This document shows, piece after piece, positions 34,446-45,334 of a stretch of DNA of 64,000 nucleotides; the first letter of the stretch is position 1; each line of letters starts with the position of its first letter. A program made the position numbers and the translations under genes. This DNA comes from Rhizomys pruinosus (Eukaryota > Chordata > Mammalia > Rodentia > Spalacidae), in NCBI GenBank assembly GCA_009823505.1, contig VZQC01010587.1, positions 358,874 through 422,873 of the forward strand, written 5' to 3'. The notes beneath the pieces were generated by a model. It did no database searches. It was not told where the DNA came from and saw only the letters and a list, made by a program, of their open reading frames with translations.

Positions 34446-34755
34446 GTCACGACTCCCTTCGTCCAGCGAAAGAAGACACAACACGAGAGTGATCTTCCTC
34501 AAGCAGTTTATTCGGGCACCCTTACATCTGCTCTCTCTCAACGTCTCCTCTCAACGTCTGCTACTGGTTCACCACTTATATAGCATTTCATAACCAATCA
34601 ATTTCCACCACGTGGGTCTCAAGGATAGGATATCTCTATGCAGAACAGAGGGCTTCAGCAGGGCCAAACCAACTGCATGGAGTGCTCACCCCCGTGGGGG
34701 TGGGAGGTGGAAACCGGTGCCACCTTTGAGGCACTGCACTTCGCAGCTCCCAACA
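34446..34755 (-). mobile_element. 3' LTR of the ERV2-like fragment
   Basis: About 310 bp starting TGTTGGGAGC directly after the polypurine tract. A TATA-like 'gctatataagtgg' lies near 34582. AATAAA follows in 'cccgaataaactgcttgagg' (near 34515). The U5 side ends 'gggagtcgtgac', without a clean terminal CA, so the last bases are altered or lost at the L1 joint. Confidence 0.82.
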
Positions 34756-34954
34756 GTTCCCCCTTTTTGTTTTAATAGAGCATGGTCTCGAGGCTGCAGA
34801 TGGAATTCAACAATCCCCCCTGTCTTAGGATCATTCCTCCATTAAACCCGTCATAGGATACCCCATCGCCCTGGGGGTTCCATGCCTTAGGTAGAAGGAA
34901 AGTTGCCCGTCTCTGAGTAGGATCATGAAGATATTCAGGGGCGACACGACCTTT

Positions 34955-36090
34955 AAGATTTTTGCTTAATTGAGAGCCAAGCTCGTGGGGAATGTCCATC
35001 TTCAATGGCAACAAAAGCCTGTGCTAGTAAAGCCATGTTCTGCTGTTGGGATACTCTCATTTTACAAAGACACCACAGGAAGAGGAAAGATACGAACAAC
35101 ATTACGCATGCCAAGGATCCCAACCCCGCCCATTCCTTGAGATGATTCATGGCTGTTGAGATCCAGGATGGCAGTCTGATGGCAAGGTCCAGGNCCCACT
35201 CACGCTGCACTATTTCCACTCTTAGTTGGGTCACCAATCATTCAAACTGCTCAGCCCAGTTTCCTAGAAGATAGCTCGAAAGTTGTTCGCTCGCTTTGCC
35301 AGCCTGGGAACCGTTTTATAGGCCTGAATGTTTCACTTCACATCCTAATTGTTGCTATTTGCCACAATTATCTATCTCTTCTGGACAAGAATCAATGCGT
35401 CGATTAATTTTCCCCCCATTAATGCCCACACAATATGGCGCCTATTAGGTTGCGGGGGTGTGCTTGTTCTTCCCCCATTGCTTAGCTGGCCCCTCCCTAC
35501 TCCAAGAGGCATTGGCAGAATGACGGGGTCCATAGGAATCCTCTGGCAAATCAAACCAAGCCGCTATCTGATTATACATCTGAACACATTTTGAATTTTT
35601 GCTAATATTTCTAACCTTAGGAAAACATGGACTACCACTTAATGCAAAACTTCTATTTTCATTAATACTGGCTATTCTTACATCTAAGGGCAAATAGGGC
35701 ACATCCCAAGATGAATTAGTACTAAAAAGGCGAGGGAAAAGCTTAGCATCATGGCGAACTGGCATTGGTCTAGGGAACACCGACAGTATCCCCCAACGCG
35801 GATCCATCCGGGTTGGTGTTAACAGACTCAGGATCAGCGACAACAGCCTCAGCAAGGGAATCTTCATCCTGAGAAGTTTTGTTACACTTTCTGGTGAGTC
35901 TTTCTGGCACCCACACGGGGTCAGTTCGATTCTGTGGAAAAACAAAAACAGAGCCTCTCGCCCAGACCCAGACTGGGTCCGGGTCATTCCATTTTCCTGT
36001 AAGTATGTCCTTCCATTTCACATATCCTTTTTCCTTTCCTCCACGCCACTGATGTCGATCAGCAGCAGAATTATTATTATTGTCCAAAAT
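34955..36090 (-). pseudogene. Betaretroviral env remnant
   Basis: Env is the retroviral surface (SU) and transmembrane (TM) glycoprotein. A minus frame of about 180 codons (35987-35445) covers an N-terminal SU part with a hydrophobic leader-like stretch and several N-X-S/T sites (for example NSSW, NASW). Past it, stops interrupt the frame. A second frame (35237-34953) shows the TM anchor (CVMLFVSFLFLWCLC) and a short tail, and contains an N base. Most of SU's C-terminal half and the expected cleavage and fusion region are not visible, so env has an internal loss as well as stops. Confidence 0.75.
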
Positions 36091-36099
36091 TTAAAAAAT

Positions 36100-36394
36100 T
36101 AAAGTACAAGAGATTAAACGAGTCCTATCCTTTTGGCCGTTTTCTTCCCCAATTCCCCTTTTTGTTTTGATAGGACCTCTTTCAACCGTGCGATGAGCAC
36201 GTTCTATAATTCCCTGTCCTGTGGATTATAGGGTAGACCATGAGAGCAGACAACATTCATCTGTCTTTCTTCCTGTAACTGCTACAAGGCTGCCTGCCCT
36301 CTTTCCAATGCTGGACAGCACTTTTGATCCCCCCAAACAGGCACGCACCAGCCTCCATATCGGGCGGATACTAGCTTTAAGCGTGCCTTGCTCC
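36100..36394 (-). pseudogene. Retroviral integrase C-terminal remnant
   Basis: On the minus strand, around 36250-36140, the translation follows the end of an integrase core ('NPQ..G..ER.H', then 'K..LSKQKG'-like) across frameshifts. This places the 5' break of the ERV fragment inside pol. No long frame remains. Confidence 0.6.
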
Positions 36395-36413
36395 AAAAAA
36401 AAAAAAAAAAAAA
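36395..36413 (+). repeat. A19 tract at the ERV/L1 joint
   Basis: Nineteen A lie exactly between the ERV fragment and the resumed L1 ORF2. The ERV is antisense, so this is not its own tail. Confidence 0.9.
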
Positions 36414-36768
36414 CAATGCTGGAGAAATTGTCATACCAGATTTCAAACTATATTATAGAGATAGAGTAATAAAAACAGCATGACACTGGTAAAAATAAAC
36501 CTGTAGATCAATGGGTCAAAATAGAATACTGAGGATGAGTGCATGCAATTATAGACACCTACTATATCACAAAGATTCCAAAAATACACAGTGGAGGAAA
36601 GACAGTACTTTCCACAAATTGTGCTGGAAAACTGGATATTCATATATAGAACAATAAAATTCGACACATACTTATGATCCTACACAAAATCAACTGCAAA
36701 TGGATCACAGACTCAATTTGAAACCTCAAATGCTGAAACTGTTAGAAGAAAATATGTGTTATCACTGG
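36414..36768 (+). mobile_element. L1 ORF2 fragment, resumed after the ERV
   Basis: Continues the plus-strand L1 with the ORF2 block 'IVIPDFKLYYRD' and ends near a 'KLLEEN' landmark. By comparison with 46975-47290, about 300 bp between 'KYLGINIT' and this block is missing. At 36768 it abuts an L1 piece of opposite orientation. Confidence 0.85.
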
Positions 36769-38235
36769 TGAAGATTTCCTCCCACTCTGGATTTTCTCTT
36801 CACTTCTTTGATTGTTTCTTGTACTTTACAGAAGCTCTTGAGTTTAATAAGGTCCCATTTGTCAGTTGTTGACCTTATTTTGTATGCAGCTCCTGTCTGA
36901 TTTAGAAAATATTTTCCTATGCCTATGTCTTGTAGGTTACTACCAGAGTTTTTTTCTATTATACACCATTTGCTGAAGATGCTGTCTTTCCTCCATCGAG
37001 TCTTCTTGACCCCTTTGTTGATGCCAGAAATTCGACGTGCTCAGGTTTAGATCCTCAGTTTTGTTCCATTGATCTACTGTATCCTGTCACTTTACTGAAG
37101 TAGTTGATGGTTTCTAAAGTTTTCTGGTGGAGTTTTTGGTGTCCCTTAGGTAAACTGTCATGTCATCTGCAAAAGGGATAGTTTGACTTCCTCTTTTTCC
37201 AATTAGTGCTCCTCTAATTTCCTTTTTTGTCTTATTGCTTTCATGAGCATTTCAAGCACTATATTGTAAAGGAGTGGGGATAGGGGCAGCCTTGCCAGGT
37301 TCCTGACTATAAGGGGAATGCTTCTAGTGTTTCCCCTTAGGATAATGCTGCTGTGGGTTTGTCGTATATGTCTTTAATTGTGTTGAGGAATGTTCCCTCC
37401 AGTCCAATTCCTTCCAGAACTTTAAACATGAAGGCATGCTGAATTTTATCAAAGGCCTTTTTTGCATCTCTGCATCGATTGAGAAGACTGTGTGGTTTTT
37501 GTCTTTCAGTCCATTTATGTGCTTTATGACATTTATTGATTTACATATGTTGAACCATCACTGCATCTCTGGTATGAATCCAGCGTGGTCATGGTGGATG
37601 ACCTTTTTGATATGTGCTGGTATGTAGTTTGCAAGTATTTTGTTGAGAATTTTTGCCTCTATGTTCGTTAGTGAAATGGGTCTATAGTTTTCTTGTTTTG
37701 GTTGTATCTTTGCCTAGTTTTAGTATTAGAGTGATGTTGGCTTCATAGAAGGAATTTGGGAGATTTCCTTCTGTTTCTATCTTCTTGAATAATTTGAGTA
37801 GTAGTGGCTGTAGGTCTTCTCTAAATGTCTTATAGAATTCTGCCGTGAATCCATCTGGACCTGGTCTGTTTTTAATTGGGAGATTTTTTTTTTACACTTT
37901 CAATTTCCTCCTTTATTATGGGTCTATTAAGCTGTAGATCTCTTCCCAGTTAAGTCTTGGTGGATTACATGATGTCACGTAGTCATCCATTTTTATTAGG
38001 TCTTCAAATTTAGTAGAGTATAGGTTTTCAAAGTATTCCCATAAGATTGTCTGAATCTTTTCACTGACTGTCTTTGTGATGTTTCCCTTTTCATCTCTAA
38101 TTTGGTTGATTTGGAGTTGCTCTCTCCTTCTTTTAGTCAATTGGGCTAGAGGTCTATCTATCTTGTTTATCTTTCCAAAGAACCAGCTCTTGGATTTGTT
38201 GATTTTTTGTATTGTGTTCTTTGTTTCTTTGTTTC
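36769..38235 (-). mobile_element. Internal L1 ORF2 fragment, inverted
   Basis: On the minus strand it runs from '[19 protein letters not shown]' (38.2 kb) through the reverse transcriptase to an 'EWEEIF' landmark (36.77 kb). The best frame is 37916-38140. Frames are broken. It lacks both L1 ends. Confidence 0.88.
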
Positions 38236-38466
38236 TTTTTTTATTAATTTTTTATTGTTATTAAACTCTTTCCATACATCATACACCATTTCTCAATTGA
38301 ATTTAGAGTCACTTCCCTTTCCATGCCCTCACCCCACCTGAATTCCTGCACTATACCACACATGTCTTACATCTTTTTCTGAGTCTTTCCAGAGGTTTTG
38401 TTGTTGTTGTTATTGTTCGTTTGTTTGTTTTCCCAGTTCTTTTTTTGTTCTCTCCAACTTGTATTG
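38236..38466 (-). mobile_element. L1 3' UTR, 5' truncated
   Basis: The T-rich start is an A tail in reverse. The body parallels 26406-26715 ('catttctcaattgaattta', 'ccctcaccccacc', (gtt)n). It sits directly against the preceding L1 piece, so it is a separate insertion. A (TA)n microsatellite follows at 38466-38488. Confidence 0.8.
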
Positions 38467-38489
38467 CATATATATATATATATATATAG

Positions 38490-39930
38490 AATGGAATTAG
38501 AGTACTAAATACATACTAAATACATACATACATACACATACCACTGAATTGGAGGATTATCTTTCTTTCTTTTTCTTTTTTTTTTTTGTTTTTGCTAAAA
38601 GATGTCATGTTTTCCTTAAGGAAGTGTTTGAAGGTTTCTCCTTGGAAAGCCCAAACATCGATCAATCTCACCCTTGTGCTCCATACTGGGGTCTTTCCCT
38701 CCCATGGTCACCCAAATGAGGTCCAGTAAGCACATGTCCTGTCTTGATTTTCCTATACTGGCCTCCATGATACAGCTTGGGTAGTCCAACAATGGCAGTC
38801 TATACTCTGATGAGGCTGAAATCCCAGTATCTGCTCAGTCCACAAGCTGGATATCTCAGTAGTCCCCATCTGGCATTGAAGGTTTGGAGGATTCTTGGAG
38901 AGACATGAGTCTTCAGTCCATATTGGAGTGTTTAAAAGCTGTGTCTCACCAGGCATGATGGAACACGTCTTTAATCCTAGCACTAAGGAGGCACAGGCAG
39001 ATGGATCTGTGAGTTCAAGGCCAGCATGGTCTACAGTGTGAGCTCCAGGACAGCTGTGGCTACAGGGAGACCCTATCTCAAAAAGACAAAAAAAAAAAAA
39101 AAGCTGTGTCTCATGTCTTTGATGAATCACAAAAGCAGTGGCAGCCACAGAGTAGATGCACTTGCCAGAAAGAATTGAATACAGGTAAAACAACTGTGCT
39201 CTCTCTTTTTCTTTTTGTCTTTTTACTAAGATCTAGAGTTTTATATCTGAAGTACAATTTCTCAGGCCTTACTGATTATTTATTTCTGGTTTTACTTTCC
39301 TTTTGGATGCTTAAGGCCACACAGTTAGCCCAGATTAACCAAGGTTTTTGTTTTCTTAAGGTCAGTTGAGATCTGGTCCTCGGGGGTCACTCGAGGTTTT
39401 TTGGCAGGAGGGAAGGGTGAGAGCCCCTGGCTCTTTTCAGCATTTCATTTACCAGTTCCACCCACTGGAGGACAAAATCAGGTCTTGCTAGACCAGGCTT
39501 CCCTTTTTGAAACATGAGCAGACTTTCCTCTTTATAGACTGGTCATTGGCTGAAGTCCCATTAGTGGATTTCCAAGACCTCCCTACACAGGAAGACTGGT
39601 GACCCACAACTGCAGGTCATTTCAAGAGATGCCCCTATGCGTAGTCCCCTAAGAGTCAGTTGAACTCGGAGGGCAAGGAACAAAGATATCCCTTAGGTCC
39701 CTCTGCCAAATTGGTATAGGCGTTAAGTATGGTTGTTAAGCACCCAGAAAGGCTAAGTTACACCAGCCTGATACATTGCACCTCTGTTAAAATTGTATCT
39801 TCTGAAAACAATTTGTATGTTATATCATATTTCTTGATTCACATTTTTCCATCTTAATTTTATATTGCTCTAAAAGTTGCATACATACCCACCATCATAT
39901 ACCAAAAATCCAAAATCTGAAAATAAATGG
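38490..39930. other. No gene recognised; possible uncatalogued repeat
   Basis: Non-L1 sequence with a T-rich patch (about 38566-38588) and a B1 at 38949-39100. The rest (38620-38935 and 39105-39900) shows no family that I recognise. The ORFs 38753-39193 (-) and 39106-39369 (+) cross the B1 or start in it and are not called. Confidence 0.45.
38949..39100 (+). mobile_element. B1 SINE with TSD
   Basis: B1 from 'ccaggcatgatggaacacg' to an A-rich tail. Direct repeats aagctgtgtctca end at 38948 and recur at 39101-39113. Confidence 0.95.
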
Positions 39931-39934
39931 TAGG

Positions 39935-40789
39935 TGTGCTGGATAGCTTTAGTATCAAGTTGACACACCTGGGTTTAGGGAGCCTCAGTTGGGGAATTGG
40001 CTCCATTGGATTGGCCTGTGGCCACATCTGTGGAGTACTGTCTGAGTGTCAAGCAGTGAGGGAGGGCCCAGCCCACAAGAGTGGTGCCACCCTAGGCAGG
40101 TTGTTGTGTACCGTATAAGAAGGGAGGCTGGGCATGAGGCAGGGGAGCAAGCCAGTGAACAGCATTCCTGCATGGCTTGTGCCTCAGCTTCTGCTTCCAG
40201 GTTCTTGCCCTGAGTTCTTGCCTTGGGCTCCCTGAGTGAGAACTGTGACCCAGGAGATGTAAGCTGAATAAACCCTTTCCTCCCCAAGTTGGTTTTGGTC
40301 AGAGTGTTTTGTCACAGGAAGACAAACTAGGACAGAAATTTATAGTGATGTGTTTTGTGTGTCAAGTTGACAAGGGGTCAATTGTGCTGGATAGTTTTAG
40401 TGTCAACTTGACACACCTGGGTTGAGGGAGCCTCAGTTGGGGAATTGGCTCCATTGGATTGGCCGGTGGCCACGTCTGTGGAGTCTTGTCTTGATTGTCA
40501 GGCAATGTGGGAGAGCCCAGCCCACAATGAGTAGTGCCACCCTGGGCAGGTTGTTGTGTACCATATAAGAAGGCAGGCTGGGCATGAGCCAGGGGAGCAA
40601 GCCAGTGAACAGCATTCCTCCATGGCCTGGGCTTCAGCTCTTGCCTCCAGGTTCCTGCCCTGAGTTCCTGCCTTGGGCTCCCTGAATGATGAACTGTGAC
40701 CCAGGAGATGTAAGCTGAATAAACCCTTCCTCCCCAAGTTGGTGTTGGTCAGAGTGTTTTGTCACAGCAATGGAAGACAAACTAGGACA
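39935..40789 (+). mobile_element. Compact LTR-LTR element with a 48-bp interior and TSD
   Basis: Two same-strand copies of the family-2 LTR (39935-40334 and 40383-40789), both starting TGTGCTGGATAG and ending ACTAGGACA, are separated by only 48 bp (40335-40382). GTAGG occurs just before the first copy (39930-39934) and just after the second (40790-40794), while the inner edges do not match it. A TSD shared only by the outer edges shows that the pair entered as one unit. The interior ends 'gacaaggggtcaat', with a short purine run where a polypurine tract would lie. There is no coding capacity. The minus-strand ORFs here are artefacts. Confidence 0.8.
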
Positions 40790-40902
40790 GTAGGTTTGTT
40801 CTAAAACCTGTCTAGGGAATTCACAATATAAGAGCACAGTTGTTTTCAGATCACAAGGAATATAAAATTAATGTTGCTCAGTTTGCCTTACAAAAGGTAC
40901 TT

Positions 40903-43715
40903 GGTACTAGCATCCACAGATGAGGGATACCATTCATCTTTTGTTTTTCTGGGACTGTGTTACTTCACTTAACATAAAATCTTGTAGTTCCATCCATTTA
41001 CCTGCAAATTTCATGATGTCATCATTCTTTACTGCTGCATAGAACTCCATTATGTAGATGTACCACATTTTCTCTATCCACTAGTCAGTTGAGGGGCATT
41101 TGGATTGGTTCCAGCTCCTTGCTATTGTGAAGAGAGCTGCAATAAACATGGCTATGCATGTATCTCTGCAGTAAGATGAGTCTTGTGGGTACATATCCAG
41201 GAGTGGTATGGCTGGGTCAGGTGGCAAGTTCATTCCAAGTCTTCCAAGGGTTCTCCACACTCTCCAGCATTTGGTATCATTTGTTTTCTTGATCTTAGCC
41301 AGTCTTATTAGAGTGAGATGATATCTTAAAGTGGTTTTAATTTGCATTTCCTCAACACTTAGGGGTGTTGAATACTTTTTAAGATGTTTCTCACCCATCT
41401 CTATTTCTTTGATTGTTAAGACTCAGTTCAGCTCTTTATTCCATCTTTTGAGTGAGTCATTTGTTTTTTTACTTCTTTGTTTTTGGAGTAGTTTATATAT
41501 TCTGGAAGTTAATGCTCTATTAGATGTATCAGCATTGAAGGTTTCCTCCCACTCTGTGAGTTTTCTCTTCACTTCCCTGATTGTTTCTTTTTCTGTACAA
41601 AAACTTTTGAGTTTAGTAAGGTCCTACTTGTCAAATGTCAACCTTATTTCCTGTTCAGCTGCTGTCTGATTTAGAAAGTCTTTTCCTAGGCCTATGTCTT
41701 GTAAGTTGCTGCCAACTTTTTCTTCTATCACCTTCAGAGTTTTGGGTTTCACATTGCAATCTTTGATCCATTTGGAGCTGATTTTTGTACAGGGCGAGAG
41801 ATAGGGGTTTAATTTTATTCTTCTACAAGTGATGATCCAGTTTTGTCAATACCATTTGCTGAAGATGCTATCTTTTCTCCATTGAGTCTTTTTGTACCCT
41901 TTGTCAAATATGAGGGAGCTGAAATTGTATGTGCTCAAGTTTTGATTTTCAGTTTTGTTCCATTGGTCTACAGGTCTGTTTTTGTACCAGTACCAGGCTG
42001 TTTTTATGACTATAGCCCTGTAGTATAGTTTGAAGTCTGCTATAGAGACCCTGCCTGTATTGCTCTTTTCACATAGCCAATTGCTTTGGCTATTCGGGGT
42101 CTTTTGTTGCTATTTCATTGATTTCTGCTCTGATTTTTGTTATTCCCTACTGTCTGCCAGGTTTAGGATTCATTTGTTGCTGTCTCTCAAGTGTGTTTAG
42201 TTTCAGTGTTAGATTATTTATTTGTGCTCTTTCTGTTTTCTTAATGCAGGCCCTTAGGGCTATGAATTTCCCTCTCAGGAGTGTTTTTAAGGTGTCCCAT
42301 AGGTTTTTTTGTGTTATATCATCCTTTTCATTTAGTGCCAGGAATGTGTTTATTTCTTTCTTTATTTATCCTTTGACCCATTCGCTATTCAATAGTGTGT
42401 TCTTTAGCCTCCATGTGTTCTTGTAGCTAGCAGGGCTCTTTCTGGTGTTGATATTAAGCTTTGTTGCACTGTGATCTGATTAGAAGCATGAAATTAATTC
42501 AATTTTTTGTATTTGCTGAGGTTTGCTCTGTGTCCAAGTATATGGTCAATTTTGGAGAATGTTCCATGGGTACTGAGTAGAAATTATATTCTTTGGTGTT
42601 TGGGTGGAATATTTGGTAGATGTCTGTCAGGCCCATTTGGTGTATTGCATTGTTTGGTTCAGATGTCTCTCTGTTTATTCTTTGTCCAGTTGACCTGTCC
42701 AGTGGGCTCAGTGGGATATTAAAGTCTCCCACTATTAGTGTGCTAGGAATGATCTGTGTCTTATAGTCCTTCAGGATTGTGTTTATGAATTTTGATGCTC
42801 CAGTATTTGGTACATATCTATTTATGATTGTGAGATCTTCACTGTTGATTGATCATTTGATAAGGATGTAGTGACTCTCTTCATCTCTTCTGAGTAATTG
42901 TACTTTGAAACATATTTTGCCTGATATTACAATAGCAACCCCTGCTTGCTTTTGGGGGCCATTTGCTTGAAATACTTTTCCACCCTTTCACCTTAAGATG
43001 GTGTCTTTCCTTGAAAGTGAGGTATGTTTCTTATAAACAGCAAAAAGCTAGATTCAGTTTCTTAATCCAGTCTCCCAGTCTGTGTCTCTTGATTGGGGAA
43101 TTTATACCATTAATATTTAGGGTTAATATTGAGAGATGTGTATTGCTTCCCTTCAGTTTAGTTTATTTTCTGTTTGCATTTTTGTTATGATTTTATTTCT
43201 GATTTTATACCTTCATTAATTACTGTCTCTTGCTGCTTAGGGATAGATGCTCCTTTCCTCTGTCCTCTGAACTGCTTCAAGTATTTTCTGGAGAGTTGGA
43301 TTTCTAGACATATATTCTTTTTTTTTAATTTTTTTTTATTTATTTCTGTATGTGTATGAATGTACTGTCTGCATGCAAGTCTGTGCACCCGTGTCGTGCA
43401 ATGCCGCGGAGGTCAGAAGAGGGTGTCGGATTCCCCTGGAACTGGAGTTCTCCTGGAATTGGAGTTTCAGATGGTTCTCGGCCACCATGTGGGTGCTGGG
43501 GATCGAACCCGGTTCCTCTGTAAGAGCGGTCGGCGCTCTTAACCGCTAGGCCATCTCTCCAGCCCTAGACATATATCCTTACATTTTGTTTATGTCATGG
43601 AATATTTTCCTTTCTCCATAAGTTACAATTGAAATTTTTTCTGGGTGTAGTAACCTGGGTTGGCATCTGTAGTCATTTAGTACTGGAAATATTTTGGTCC
43701 AAGCTCTACTGGCTT
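40903..43715 (-). mobile_element. L1 ORF2 to ORF1 fragment, split by a B2
   Basis: Minus-strand L1 starting at the ORF2 3' end (about 40.9 kb; no 3' UTR) and running upstream past the reverse transcriptase and endonuclease to about 43.7 kb. The endonuclease frame 42499-42732 keeps GDFNIPLSPLDRSTGQ. Many frameshifts. It abuts a plus-strand L1 at about 43715. Confidence 0.9.
43320..43565 (-). mobile_element. B2 SINE with TSD inside L1
   Basis: The reverse complement of a full B2 (A-rich tail at 43320-43340, head ending at ggctggagagatggcc). Flanks tagacatatattctt and tagacatatatcctt form a 15-bp TSD with one mismatch. CpG-rich and little diverged, so relatively young. Confidence 0.96.
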
Positions 43716-43721
43716 TCATCA

Positions 43722-44116
43722 TTAGCATTAAAAAATCAGCAGTACACACTAATAGTAGGAGACTTCAATACCCCACTAAGTCCTTTAGACAGATTAACAG
43801 GACAAAGGATAAACAGAGAGACATCTGAACTAAATGATACAATACACCAAATGGACCTCACAGACATGTATCGAATATTTCATCCAAACACCAGAGAATA
43901 CACTCTCTACTCAGCACCTCATGGAACATTCTCCAGAGTAGACCATATACTGGGACACAGGAAAAAACTCAACAAATACAAAAAGATTGAAATAATCTCA
44001 TGCATTCTATCAGACCACTGTGCAATAAAACTCAATATCAACACCAAGATAAACCCTACAACCTACAAGAACACATGGAGACCAAACAACACTCTCCTGA
44101 ATAATGAATGGGTCAA

Positions 44117-44166
<50 letters not shown>

Positions 44167-45095
44167 AGAAGAAAAACATTCCTGGAACAGAATTACAATG
44201 ATATACAACACAGAAAAACCTATGGACACTTTAAAATTCTAAGAGGGAAGGTTGTAGTATAGCTTGACGCTAACTTCCTACATTTATAAAAAAACAGAAA
44301 GGTCAAAGTGAATGATCAAACAACTGCCAAGCTCTAAAAACTACTGAGAGGAACAACAACAAATGAAGCCTCCAAATTACACTCACACGCAGACAGAGAA
44401 ATCCAAAAACAGACAAAAGTCAAGGAGATAGCGAGAGAGATCAAGGAAAATAGAACAAAGAAAACCATACAATAAAATCAAATATGAATAGCAAAAGTTG
44501 TTTTTTTTTGAGAGAATAAAACAAGAAGACCGACCTCTAGCCCAGTTAACCAAAAAAAGGAAAAGAGAAACAATCCAAATTCAAAATAGAATCATTTGTT
44601 TATGTTTCCAAAACCGGTAAAAAACCACAACCAAACAAAGGAGCAACTCATCAGACCTCTTCTCCGTAATGAACAACATATGCAAATTCTTATAAACAGG
44701 ATACTGAGGCAATCGCCATGTATGAGAGAAGCCCACATCAAGTCAGATCATCCATGACCAGGTTGATTCATACAGAGATGCAGGAAGTTTCAAACATAAA
44801 ATAAAACAAAAATAGCATCAAGCACATATAATGACTGAATGACGTCGCAGCAACACTCAAAAACCACACCATCATCTGCAATTGTGCAGAGAAAGCATAC
44901 TTGACCAAAAGAAGGCTCAGCATCCTTCATGTTTAAAAGTGCTCGGGAGAAGGCGTAGAGCTCGCGGGCTGGATGGGACATTCCTCAATGAATCAAAGCC
45001 ATATTGGACATTCCTAGACAAACCACACAGGAAAACGAAAGTAGCATCCTAAAAATGGGGGAAAAGACAGAAGCATTCCCCTTAAGGTAATAGGG
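43722..45095 (+). mobile_element. L1 ORF2 fragment, plus strand
   Basis: A 190-codon frame (43629-44201) carries an endonuclease C-terminal block from 'NQQYTLIVGDFNTPLSPLD' through 'DHILGHRKKLNKYKK' and 'SCILSDHCAIKL' to 'NNEWVKEE'. There it runs into an (AAAG)n expansion. Beyond 44170 the ORF2 continues in decayed form (reverse transcriptase N-terminal part) to about 45095. Not functional. Confidence 0.88.
44118..44166 (+). repeat. (GAAA)n microsatellite inside L1 ORF2
   Basis: About 12 GAAA units extend from the 'gaagaaag' codons of the L1 endonuclease-RT linker. Confidence 0.95.
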
Positions 45096-45334
45096 TAGGA
45101 TTTTTGCTGTTTGGACGTGTAGGGGTCTGTGCCCGGGCTGTGCGTGGGAGGCACAAAATCCCTGAGTCTTTGGTCGTTCTTGTTTTTTTTTCGTGTACAG
45201 GGTTGTTTATTTGACTATCAATAAAAAATTGTCAAAGAAAAGCTCCAGAGTGACTGAGCTCCATCCCGAAGCTGGCCCGCCGCTGTGCTCTTCCTGCTGC
45301 TTTTGCTCATTTAACTCATCACAGTCAGTGGCAA
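45096..45334. other. Non-L1 insert between L1 pieces
   Basis: About 230 bp that is richer in CpG than its surroundings ('gtgcccgggctgtgcgtggg'), with 'caataaaaaattgtc' followed by 'ggcccgccgctgtgctcttc'. The position of AATAAA would fit an LTR R region, but no TG/CA ends or TSD are evident. Origin unknown. Confidence 0.4.

Larger units (their letters stand above)
34446..36394 (-). mobile_element. ERV2/betaretrovirus-like fragment: IN end, env remnant, one LTR
   Basis: An antisense endogenous retrovirus piece nested in the L1. In its own order it has a remnant of the integrase C-terminal part (about 36394-36100), an env remnant (about 36090-34955), a polypurine tract (34775-34756, complement of ccccctttttgttttaa) and a 3' LTR (34755-34446). 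gag, protease, reverse transcriptase and the 5' LTR are missing. The LTR start TGTTGGGAGC is shared with IAP-type ERV2 LTRs. It is not capable of replication. Confidence 0.85.

Noticed and set aside
36769..38235. Twin-priming inversion of the L1 at 31850-36768
   Set aside because: The two pieces overlap in the part of ORF2 they cover and the inverted piece is on the 3' side, whereas twin priming gives adjacent, non-overlapping segments with the 5' part inverted.
39985..40837. Three minus ORFs of 60-100 codons with similar residues
   Set aside because: They resemble each other only because the two LTRs of one element resemble each other.
43629..44201. 190-codon frame as a possible host gene
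   Set aside because: It is an L1 endonuclease block ending in a (GAAA)n microsatellite, so it is a transposon remnant.
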